DNA from: Polytrichum commune | Lineage: Eukaryota; Streptophyta; Polytrichopsida; Polytrichales; Polytrichaceae | NCBI GenBank assembly: GCA_950295325.1 | Contig: OX485803.1 | Coordinates: 68,775,554 to 68,839,553 of the forward strand | Length of the DNA stretch: 64,000 nt | Direction of reading: 5' to 3' | Shown here: positions 23,344 through 33,250 of the stretch, piece by piece | Numbering within the stretch: position 1 is the stretch's first letter | Layout: every line of letters starts with the position of its first letter | Notes under the pieces: model-generated | The model's database searches: none | What the model was told of the DNA's origin: nothing | What the model saw: the letters and a program-made list of their open reading frames with translations, nothing else | Program-made: the position numbers and the translations under genes

Positions 23344-23758
23344 CACACGGAGGTCACTCTATTGTAAAGTTGAACAACCACGTGAGAACACTTTACATGT
23401 AGAAAATCCTACTTTTTACATAAAGCATTACCAAAATGAGACAAACTTTTATCAATCTTTTTTTTTCATGAGTATACACGGTACCTATTACATAGTAAAA
23501 AAGTTAACTAAATTTGATGATTTTTTTATAAAACATATTGTTTCTAATTAGAATGACGCAAAATCGGACTAAAAAAACTACTACAAAAAGTGAAGATGAC
23601 TAAAAATTTCAAAACATTATACAAAATATATTATCAATGGTTATGTATATGTAGGAAAAATATCATAAAATTTTAAGTGATTTATGGCATGTACTATAGG
23701 GGTAGCAAGCTTTGTTCGCATGTGGTGTTCAACTTGACAATGGAGTGACCTCCCTGTG
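23344..23758. mobile_element. hAT-type MITE, 415 bp, with 8-bp target-site duplication
   Basis: Ends CACACGGAGGTCACTC and GAGTGACCTCCCTGTG are inverted repeats extending about 40 bp (…AAGTTGAACAACCACGTG / CATGTGGTGTTCAACTT…). The duplication ACTGCTAG occurs at 23,336-23,343 and 23,759-23,766. A second family member sits at 44,759-45,171 in the opposite internal orientation. The interior is AT-rich and non-coding. Confidence 0.75.
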
Positions 23759-23825
23759 ACTGCTAGTTACATATGAACCGGTCGAGTTTGAGATTAGCAA
23801 GTTGAAGTTCAAGACTTCAAGAAAA

Positions 23826-24526
23826 CTACACTAAACATGATATTTAGTGTCATATTATATTTTATGTCACTATGGTATTCTTATGAATAAGTGAACAAAT
23901 ATGGTCATGGATGATTGATGAGTTCATCCATTGGCCAAAACCCTCCCTTCTCTTGTCAATAACTTGCAATGATTTTTTGTCATGGATGATTGAACTTGGA
24001 TGAAAAATCACTTGGTAAGTGATAACAATTGCAACACTATAAATCTATAAAAATTTACAAGGAATGACAAATAATGTTGGGTTAACATTTAGTGTTGGTG
24101 ACACTATAATGCATGTACCGTACCTCGTTAAACTATTCACAATAAACAAACATTTATTGACAAGATGCTCACCCCCCAACCTAGAGACACACACAAAATA
24201 TAACACGTGTTCTCCTTCCCCTGAGCCCTATCTATACATAATATCCATAAGATATTTTTAGAAGTTTAAAGTCTTTCTATACATAGACTAATTTTTTTTA
24301 TTTATATGCGTATATTCACTTTGCTTTACATAGATATGAGTCATCCAACTGCTCATCCCTCGACTTTCCATCCATCCACGCTTCTTAGTCTTGGACATTC
24401 ATCCATGTGATTGATTTCCAACCTCAATAATACATTTCCAAATTAGTCCATTACACTGCAATTTACAATTAGTATCGAGCAAGACAACTAGAATTGGTGA
24501 CACTAAATATCATATTTAGTGCACCT
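23826..24526 (+). mobile_element. MITE family M1 copy with about 340-bp internal insertion
   Basis: Left end 'cactaaacatgatatttagt' and right end 'actaaatatcatatttagt' bracket M1 sequence. The interior is broken between about 24,106 and 24,447 by sequence absent from the other M1 copies, which implies a third nesting level. The M1 itself sits inside R1 copy 4. Confidence 0.55.
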
Positions 24527-24734
24527 TTCTTTAAGAGGACTCTATGTAATATATCTCAATCAATAAAGAAAAACCGAAAGATCACAACATGTGACTCGTT
24601 GGACTTGGAAACACTAGGATTTTGACCAATTATGCCCAAAAAGAATCTCCCAAACACTGGCCAACGGCCTCACCACCATCATCATGTTGTCCATTATATG
24701 TAGATTTGTGCTATTAGAGGCAATGTCCGGGAAC

Positions 24735-24920
24735 ATTATTGGGCATAATCGGTTGAGATCCTAGTGTTTCCAAGTCCCACCAATTACATATTAACATCTT
24801 TCAAATTTTCTCCATAAATTAATGGTTTATTCTCTAAATTCCTCTAAACCGATGCGTATTTTTCCTGAAGTCTCAAACTTCACCCGGTTATTTCTCAAAC
24901 TCAACCGCTTCATCTAGAAC
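24735..24920 (-). repeat. Dispersed repeat R1, copy 5 (inverted)
   Basis: It contains 'attgggcataatcggttgag', 'tcctagtgtttccaagtcc' and 'cggttatttctcaaactcaa'. It is the inverse of the R1 copy just to its left, so the two form an imperfect inverted pair across 24.55-24.92 kb. Confidence 0.55.
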
Positions 24921-25042
24921 TACACTATTTTGTATAATCAATGTGGCTTACCATTCAGAGTTATATGTTGCTATAACTTTTTACCAACACTCTCATTTCT
25001 TACCAACCAAGTTACATCATATTATGCAATGTGCATACTAAC

Positions 25043-25135
25043 TACACTAAATATGATATTTAGTGTTTGATTATATTTAATGTCGTTGTCACCCTACCTT
25101 GCTCAACACTAATTTTCAATCCCTTGACAATTAGT
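25043..25135 (+). mobile_element. Short MITE (M2), about 90 bp
   Basis: Starts 'ctacactaaatatgatattt' and ends 'gacaattagtgtcaa'. A reverse-complement copy is at 59,447-59,527. It shares its palindromic end with M1 but has a different interior ('accctaccttgctcaaca'). Confidence 0.5.
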
Positions 25136-25559
25136 GTCAAACATAAACGTGCCGTTACCTTCCCTACTGCCACCTCCCTTCATGTGAACACATGAATTTC
25201 ACTAGACTTAAGGTTTTAGGGATGGCGCCCCACCTTCTTGCTCGCTAATCTCTCATCTACCAAAGTCGACAACATTTTTTTTCATATCCTTACTAACACT
25301 AAATTCAAACATGGAACTTCCACATACCACCATACATGGTATTTAGTGTTTGAGTTTACATCTAACGTCACTTACTTTCATAGGGTTATTGACATTCAAT
25401 GTATACATTCGTATTTAGTGCATCAAACCCTAAACATCCTTTTTAGTATACTTATGTTATTTGGGTAAAACATGACACTCTCAGTAAAACATTATAGCAA
25501 GGCGTAAAATTCAAATGGTGACCCACACTAATTAGATACAATAGTGTAGATGTCTGGTC

Positions 25560-25999
25560 CTCCCCCTTTATTGACCGGCGGGGATGATGAGGCAAAGATA
25601 CGGCGGCTTATCCACTCCGGCTCCAAGTGTAATAACCCAATACGGTCCCGGGTTGAGGGAGATAAACTATGTAAATAACCCAAATCCATGGGTCCGGGCG
25701 GTTAGTTACCCCCCCCCCCCCTCCTGCCACCTTGCGTACTTTAGGCTCCTTATCCAGATCCCATGTCATGGCAACTGCAGAGTAGTAAAGCACACAAAGA
25801 TGCCGCTCCAGCGAATCGCCTGGACAGGTGTACACTTCACACAACACGCGAAAACGTTTAAGGGTTATATGCCACAAGTGGCTGATCCGGTTTTGGGCTG
25901 CCCCGTCATCCGTTTTTAGAAATTTTATTCGCTGCCCGGAGCTAACCCAACGATAAAGCGACCCGGGTTTAGGATCAGGATTGGGATGGTCGGTCATAG
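25560..25999. other. GC-rich unique segment left of the 360-bp array
   Basis: Clearly more GC-rich than its surroundings, with a 14-C tract at about 25,711-25,724. Open frames occur on both strands (minus 25,608-26,150), but none resembles a protein I know. The segment may be the non-repeated end of the element that gave rise to the adjacent array. Confidence 0.35.
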
Positions 26000-27660
26000 G
26001 TCGGGCGACGTATGTAGCCTTAGGTATCTTCAAGGTTTCGGACATTCGGAACCTCCAATTGGCTCCCGGGCGGGTGGCCCTTCGAGACAATGCCGTTTGT
26101 CCCCGAGCACTAGCTGGCACCATCAATAACCCCGGGGGCCAATCAATCAAATGGATTCTTAACGTAAAGCGGATGGTGCCGTGGGGTTAATTAGGGCTGG
26201 TTTGGACTTCCGGCGAAGAAGTGCACCGGTTGGTCAAGACTCTCGTGTTCCGATCGTACCAAAAGTTTCGTCTGGTTCCAGTTGTGAGATTGTTGGGGAT
26301 TGTGTTGAGAAGTAGATGTTGGCTCACCACTTTTCACATTATTACAGCCGGAGATGCATACGTATGGTGTCGGAACTAGCTTTAGGTGTATTCAAGGTTT
26401 TGGACATTCGAAACCTCCAATTGGTTGCCCACCGGGTGACCCTTCGAGAGAATGCCGTTTGTTCCCGAGCAGCAGCTGGCACCATCAATAACCCTAGGGC
26501 CAATCAAATCAAATGGATTTGTAACGTAGAGCGGATGATCCTGTGGGGTTAATTAGGGCCGGTTTGGACTTACAGTGAAGAAGTGCACCGGTCGGTCAAG
26601 AGTCTCATGCTCCGATCGTACCAAAAGTTTCGTATGGTTCCAGTCGTGAGATTGTTGGGGATTGTGTTGAGAAGTAGATGTTGGCTCACCACTTTTCATA
26701 TTATTAAAGCCGGAGATGCGGACGTATGGTGTTAGCACTAGCTTAAGGTGTCTTCAAGGTTTTGGACATTTGAAACCTTCAATTGGTTGCCGACCGGGTG
26801 ACCCTTTGAGAGAATGCCGTTTGTCGCCGAGCAGCAACTGGCACCATCGATAACCCTGGGGGCCAATCAATCAAATGGATTTGTAACGTAAAGCGGATGA
26901 TCCCGTGGGGTTAATTAGGGCCAGTTTGGACTTCCGATGAAGAAGTGCACCGGTCGGTCAAGGGTCTCGTGCTCCGATCGCACCAAAAGTTTCGTCTGGT
27001 TCCAGTTGTGAGATTGTTGGGGATTGTGTTGAGAAGTAGATGTTGGCTCACCACTTTTCACATTATTACAACTGGAGATGTGGACGGATGATGTCGGAAC
27101 TAGCTTTAGGTGTCTTCAAGGTTTGGACATTTGAAACCTCCAATTGGTTGTTGGGTGACCCTTCGAGACAATGCCCTTTTGTCCCCAAGCGGTTGACACC
27201 ATTAATACCCCTGGGGGCAATCAATCCAATGGATTCGTAACGTAAAGCGGATGATCCTATGGAGTTAATTAGGACCGGTTTAGACTTACGGTGAAGAAGT
27301 GCACTGGTCGGTCAAGAGTCTCATGCTCCGATCGCACCAAAGGTTCCGTCCGGTTCTAGTCGTGAGATGGTTCGGGATTGTGTTGAGAAATAGATGTTAG
27401 CTCACCACTTTCACAATATTATAGTCGGAGATGCGGACAGATGGTGTCAGAACTAGCTTTAGGTATCTTCAAGGTTTTGGACATTCAAAACCTCCAATTG
27501 GCTGCCGGGTGAGTGACCCTTCAAGACAATGTCGGTTGTCCCCGAGCAGCTAGCACCGTTAATAACCCCGGGTTCCAATTAATCAAATAGGCCTCGAGGT
27601 AGTAGAGTTATTCGTAACGTAAAGCGGATGATCCCGTGGGGTTAGGGCCGGTTTAGGGGT
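26000..27660 (+). repeat. Tandem array of about 360-bp units with Harbinger-like ends
   Basis: Unit starts (TTA followed by GGGCCGGTTTGGACTT or a variant) fall at 26,194, 26,556, 26,918, 27,272 and 27,645. Spacings are 362, 362, 354 and 373 bp, preceded by a partial unit from about 26,000. Each unit carries 'ggtcaagagtctcatgctcc', 'attgttggggattgtgttga' and 'cttcaaggttttggacatt'. The start of each unit resembles the termini of the PIF/Harbinger element at 42,205-43,415. It is GC-rich and not coding. Confidence 0.85.
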
Positions 27661-28579
27661 TGCTTTACACCATGGACCATGAAGTTGTCCCAAGGGACTT
27701 GTAAGATATGTGGTTGGTTGGTGAACTCGACTGGGGGCCACTTCAGTTTACACCAAGGAAAAAATGTCAAAGTGACCATGGGGTTCAAGGTCCCCAAACA
27801 ATTATATTTGAAGGCATGCACTATCCACAAACACGGTCCAACGGGTTTTGCAGTGGGAGAGGCAAAAGAGGTGCTCTAGTAGAAAAAGGCAAGGGCCCAT
27901 GGCAAAGAAATGTTATTAAAATGAAATTTCAATGAGATTTCTTTTGGGGAAGAGAAGATGAAGACAAAAGAAGACAAAAGATGATCAAGCTGGCATTTTT
28001 TTCTTCTCAAAATTGCTCTTTTTGGACACACCTACTTTATTCTCTTGAATCCCCATCAAAAAAATCAACGCATTCATTTTTTGGTGCATGGTGATTCCTC
28101 TTGGTCCACATTTCCAATGCTCTTTAAACTTAGTGGTAATGCAAAGCCTATGGGCCCCTCACTTAGTATTTTGGTTCCATCCATAGTTTTTTGATAATGG
28201 AGTTATGATGCCCACATGTTCTAACTCACATATGGTGACAACATGAACCGGTAACATGTTCAAGTAGACCGATGCACTCGCAGGGTCTGGATTTGGGCGA
28301 AACCAACCCATACACTCGTTCCTTGTTGGATGCTTAAACCCTTGCCTCCAAGGAACCAATGTATGAATTAGTTCGCCCTAGCCCAGGGTCTACATGTAGA
28401 GAAATTGGTTGAGAGACAAAATCGACATATGAAGAAATATGTTGAAATCATACAAATACGATTGTGTCTGAATACATGAATAATTCCAGCATACAATTTT
28501 ATGCAATATTTAGCATGTTTAACCACCATATATATACACTCAATATAGTGTTTTGTTTTTAATCTTTCCAAGTGTGTTG

Positions 28580-28760
28580 AACATAGCTTAGTGTTCAGTA
28601 TTGGGACACGATCGCCTTGCTCATAGCCTCGAGAAAAAATGGCACAAAATCAAGCTCGATGTTGGAAAGTATTGGGGTTGCTATAATGATGTGATTAAAT
28701 CAATGCGTACGCTCATTGGAGTTAACCGTAGATTCACCAAAGACATGGACTAACCCCCAA
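28580..28760 (+). pseudogene. Possible Myb/NAM-associated-like transposon ORF relic
   Basis: The plus translation reads …HSLEKKWHKIKLDVGKYWG CYND…, resembling the trihelix/NAM-associated region ('sLxxRWxxIqxxvxkFxgCY') found in accessory ORFs of plant Harbinger-type elements. It is short, without a start, and followed by stops. Identification is tentative. Confidence 0.3.
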
Positions 28761-28864
28761 ATTTTGAAGGAATCTTTCATATTTGCCACTTCCCATACCT
28801 GTGTCAGTGACCTAAAAAATAAAATGACACTCCTTTTGTTTCCAAGCTTGTCATGAAGCTACAA

Positions 28865-29072
28865 ACTTTAGGCGAGGCTTGGGCCTTGTGTTGCGAGTTG
28901 GGTTGAGCAAAAAGCTGGACCCGACTCTCAATCCCAAGTCCCACGAATATTTTTGCATAAAATAATCAAGATCTGGCCTGTGTGATATATAACCATATTT
29001 TAGTGATTACTTGAGGCTCACAAGTTGGTACTTTGCCTCGATGTTGGGACTTGCTAACATGAGTGGGACTCG
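28865..29072 (+). repeat. Dispersed repeat, second copy of 7,110-7,312
   Basis: Direct-orientation copy of the 7.1-kb repeat, with perhaps 80 percent identity by eye. It is flanked by unrelated sequence on both sides. Confidence 0.5.
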
Positions 29073-29074
29073 GA

Positions 29075-31800
29075 TCTTGGGATGCCGTGCGCACTAGCCT
29101 AAGTTAACACTTGGATTCTAAGGTGGAAGAATAATAACTTCAAGGGCCCAACATGCAAATGTGGTGTTTCCTCATCGGAAACACGTACATGGTTAACCAT
29201 TTGAGCTTTGTGTTTAAGAAGTGGAACATCATTTTGTTTAACCGCAAAGTGGTTGATTTATGGTCAAAGGGCCAAATCATCGATTTCCAACCTCTATTAG
29301 AGATATTCATTTCACAAGATGTTTAGGTTGGGTTAGTATTCATCTTTTGAGTGTTGCGATTGAGCAAAAGACCTAATTTTTGTATTTTGATTGATGTGTC
29401 CAAAATGCTAACTGGATTCTATTGATTCTTCAATCATGTGCCTTTTGTATTTTTTTTCCTTGGATATTTCCTACCTACTAATGAATACATACTATTTGTA
29501 CCACAAAATTTTTTACAAAAAGTTATGCTTGCAATAAATTTATTTTCAAATTTCTCTCATTTACATGCAAAAAATCACATGTAATCTAAACATAATTCAG
29601 TCATGTTAAATTTTTTGGTCACTTCAATATACATTCATCTACTTTTGTAAGATTTTACCCCAAAATTTGTGCTCCTTCAAATAAACAAAATTTACTCATA
29701 TGTAATGCTTTGATTTTTTTGAAATATGCCCATGTAATCAGGGGTTAAGATGTGTTGTGCCCCTAGGTTCTCCTAAACACATGGGAAGGCAAGCATTCAA
29801 GACCCATATGGTTAATGAATGTTTAGTTTACCAAAATACCCATGTCATAGTTCGGTGGACAATAAGTGGTAGCACTAGCACAACACGGGGATCATATGGA
29901 GAGTGCAATCAATGTCTATTTTTATTAATCATTAGTGTATAGATCAAGGGGATGCCACCAAAAATCACACAAAAGTAAGTCAAAAAGTGCCACTTATCAA
30001 AATCTCATGCTAATTGTCCACAAAAATGTCTTATAAAGACACAAGACTCTTCCGCGTTCATCACCTCCAATCACCGTTAATTCTTCTCTAATTGAATGCT
30101 AGTGGTGCATCTTAACCACAACAAACGTGAGTCCTCCCTCCCCCCCCCCCCCCCAACTCCATCTTCTTGTTTTTTCACTCATCTCTCCCCCTTCCGTCCT
30201 ATCTTATGCCTTTTTTGGGTCTTCCCTTACCTCCATACACATTGTGTTCATTGAAACATTAGTAGGTTCTAAGATTATGACCATGAGTTACGGAAAAGTA
30301 GAGGTGTACAAGAAGCAATGAAATAATTAAGGAATAATAGAAAACAGTAGAATCGTGAGGCTTTGTCCTTTACTATGAAAGATTACAACTGTAGTTGTCC
30401 ACTTTGCTCGTGCCAATCCATGGCTATTTACCATACCTATAACCAAATCTTTCTTGGATTTTGTGTGTACCTTCTTCTCAAATGTGGGTCAAGGACTGAA
30501 GCTATTCACTTATCACCCAAATTTTTTAAAATGATTAATTAACAACTGCCAAAATAACTATAGTTAACTTTATTTTTTCAATACATTTTAGGGAGCAATT
30601 ATAATTAACTCTCTATATATAACTATGGTTAGAATCCACATTAAATAAAGTGAACCAAAAATAACAGGAACAAGTGACATCCAAGTGTGAACACAAAGTG
30701 CTTAGGAAATTTGCTCTTAAAATAGAGAAGTTGATGCATAGTCTTTGTCCTAATAGAGCCACTTCACTTTCTTCATACTTGAACTCGAAGTCTAACCTAA
30801 ATACTCAAGTCCAATTTTTTGCTCGCAATCATTACGATTGCTTGATCAAAATTGCATCTCAAATGACTATGTTTTCTAATAAAGATTAACTTGGTTCAAA
30901 CCAAACTACATATTAGTGTGGCATGAGAGTACACTTAAGTAAAGTTTGGCTAACATGTAGTTTAGGCAACCTCAACCTTAACCCCCTATTTTGGTCATGG
31001 ACCCTAGTTTAAAATCAACCTAGATCAAGTGTCTACAGTTTGGGGTCATAAACAAACACATTTTAGTGCATTGTATCCAATTTCTTTAGGATGCGAAACA
31101 CAAAATTAGTGCAAGATGATCATCAAATGGAAATCTTGTCTGCAACAATTTTCCTCATAACTGTTGGAGTTCATAAGAATGTCTGGTTCGTTATCATAGT
31201 GTAGATTCACTTAACTCATATTTAAGTAAATCTTGTCATGTTTTCAAAATATGACCTTTTTAGTTGCTACGATTCTACATGGGTGGATCTGTCGGTACAC
31301 TTTTGATATACTTAAATTTCATGGGAGATTATACGATTCCTAAATGATTACTTGAATGTCATGCTCTTAAAACACGATGAAAAAAAAAACATCTTTATTT
31401 TCTGATGTTAAATCTACATAACAAGATGTTGATCAATGAAAATATCATGAAAACAATTGCTATAAAATATCAGAATGAACACTGCATATTCTATCATGAA
31501 ATCTTATCATAGGATCCTACCAGACGATCCTATGAGAAAATTCAACACATTATAATTATTATGGACTTGAACTTAGCCTAATTTTTCGTCAATATCAAAT
31601 TTTATTTTTTTATTTTTATCAAACGATCATATTAATTTCCCCAATTATAGTAACTAATGAACTTAGTCCAGCCTATTTTACAGGCTTGTATCTTTGGTGT
31701 TCAATCTTAAAGTTCAACCTCACCACGCCCCACTTAAATAGAATAAAAGCGCCCAATTAATAAAGACTAGGCTCGCTAAGCTTTAGTGTATCCTGAAGTT
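29075..31800. other. AT-rich intergenic stretch, no gene recognised
   Basis: It contains a poly(C) tract (about 30,142-30,154) and scattered short open frames without family resemblance. No terminal repeats or splice-linked exons could be supported. Confidence 0.5.
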
Positions 31801-31860
31801 ACCTAGAGTTACGCGTGCCGAGTGGCCGGCAGCAGCGGCAAGCACAGGGTGTTAGTGGCG

Positions 31861-31920
31861 ATGGCGATGGCGAGTCTTTGTTTATTAAGCAAGGTAGCGT
31901 GCGCAAGCGGGAAATACTGA
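31861..31920 (+). CDS. 19-codon upstream ORF in the CLC leader region
   Basis: ATG GCG ATG GCG… gives MAMASLCLLSKVACASGKY then TGA. If the CLC transcript starts upstream of here, this is a uORF. Alternatively its AAG-GTAGCG could be an exon end. Translation is unproven. Confidence 0.2.
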   Translation: MAMASLCLLSKVACASGKY

Positions 31921-32105
31921 TGAGGCTTCCATGGAGTTGATGGCGCCACGCTTCGCTCGCATCATAGTGTTTTCATGCGTCTTTTGACAATGAATGTAGT
32001 AAACTATCCACCTTCAACTGTGTAAATTGAGTAAATTGCCCTTTCCTGTAACTTAATTCCATCTTTGTCACATGGCTCCGAGCCTTCGCTGTTCCGTCTG
32101 CATAA

Positions 32106-32189
32106 ATGGCGCTGCTGCTCGCCATCAATCTCTGGCTGATTGCGTCGGCCACTTCTGGCAACATCCATCGGCATCATCTCCGGCTGTAA
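32106..32189 (+). CDS. 27-codon upstream ORF with hydrophobic N-terminus
   Basis: An ATG at 32,106 opens a 27-codon frame ending in TAA at 32,187-32,189. Residues 3-14 (LLLAINLWLIAS) are signal-peptide-like. It lies 1.06 kb upstream of the CLC start, in a region more GC-rich than the intergenic DNA. It may be a uORF or a chance frame. Confidence 0.2.
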   Translation: MALLLAINLWLIASATSGNIHRHHLRL

Positions 32190-32364
32190 TAGTGTAACAT
32201 CTATTTCTCTACCACAATCGCCACCAATTTCACGGCTGGAACCGGACGGAATCGTTGGTGCGATCGGGGCACGATGGTTACTTCCAAAACGTTTCCATAT
32301 GGCGATTCGAGGCAGAAGTTGCCCGTTGCGAGGGGCTGATGACTTAACTTGCTACCGCCGCATC

Positions 32365-33240
32365 ATCTCCTACGGCTGCTTGTGGAGTGGAGATTGAAAA
32401 CTTGCTGGGATTGGAGGCATGTGTTAGTTTGGTCGTGATATGGCGAGGTGTTGAGAGCGGAAATGGCGGCGGTGATGGTTTCTTCTTACTTAGATTGGAT
32501 CTCTTACGGGCTGCTGTTTCTGTAGTAGAGATTGAGGTCTTGGATCGGAGGCTTTAGCAAATGGCGAGATTTTGAGCGTGATGGGCAGGGTAGGAAGATT
32601 TTTGGTGTGCCATACGGTGTTCGGTGCTCGTTGAAGAGGGCCGAGTTGTTTGCATCTCCTACGGCTGCTTTGTGTTGTAGAGATTAAGGTATTGGATCGG
32701 AGGCTTCATTGTATCTCGAGGTATTAAGTGTGAAGGCAGTGGTGAAGATTTCGGTGGCTGTTGAGGAGGCTGATTACTTGTTGGATTTCCTGAAGGCGGT
32801 TTGTGTAGTAAAGAGTGAAATGTAGATTTGGAGCTTCGATACATGCCGTGGTATTGATCCTGTGAAAAGTGGTGCTTAAGGTTTCCGTGTTGCCCTTTTA
32901 GAAAGGCTAACGTGCAATTGTATCAACCGCGGCTTTTTGTGTAGGAGGGTTTGATTGGCGAGGTATTGGATCGGAACTTCATTTCACAGTTTGTGGAGCA
33001 TCGTGGACTGTAAGGGATCATTTCGGCGTATTGCAGGTTTGAGAGGTGATTGAGAGAGGGCGGCTTTCGCATCTCCCGTGGAGGAGGAGAGAGAGAGAGA
33101 GAGGGAAAGAGGAAGGGATCAGGTTGCGGATCGGAGTTTCATTGCATGATTTGGGGAAGACATGGTTTGACATTGTGGAGAGGCAATTGAGAAAAGGCTG
33201 TATTGCGAGGAACCGGATCGCTATAGGGTGTTGTGCATCA
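32365..33240 (+). repeat. Degenerate about 140-bp tandem repeat, six units, CLC leader/promoter
   Basis: The core 'attggatcggaggcttcatt' recurs in diverged form near 32,410, 32,548, 32,694, 32,828, 32,971 and 33,130 (spacings 134-159 bp). It is preceded each time by a version of 'catctcctacggctgctt' and 'gtgtagtagagattgagg'. The array ends about 100 bp before the CLC ATG. It therefore forms most of the proximal leader or promoter. It contains many ATGs in short frames and a GA-rich tract at 33,087-33,112. Confidence 0.7.
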
Positions 33241-33250
33241 GAAGTGGAAG

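Larger units (their letters stand above)
23290..24655 (+). repeat. Dispersed repeat R1, copy 4, split by two nested MITEs
   Basis: The 5' part (…gagaaccaactgctag) ends at 23,343 and resumes at 23,759 (actgctagttacatatgaac…). It breaks again near 23,828 and resumes near 24,527 (…tatctcaatcaataaagaaa…ggacttggaaacactagga). The two gaps are a hAT-type MITE and an M1 MITE. Removing both restores the order of copy 2 at 6.25 kb. Confidence 0.6.

Noticed and set aside
25608-26150. 180-codon minus-strand frame in the GC-rich block
   Set aside because: GC-rich sequence has few stops. The frame runs into the 360-bp array and resembles nothing known.
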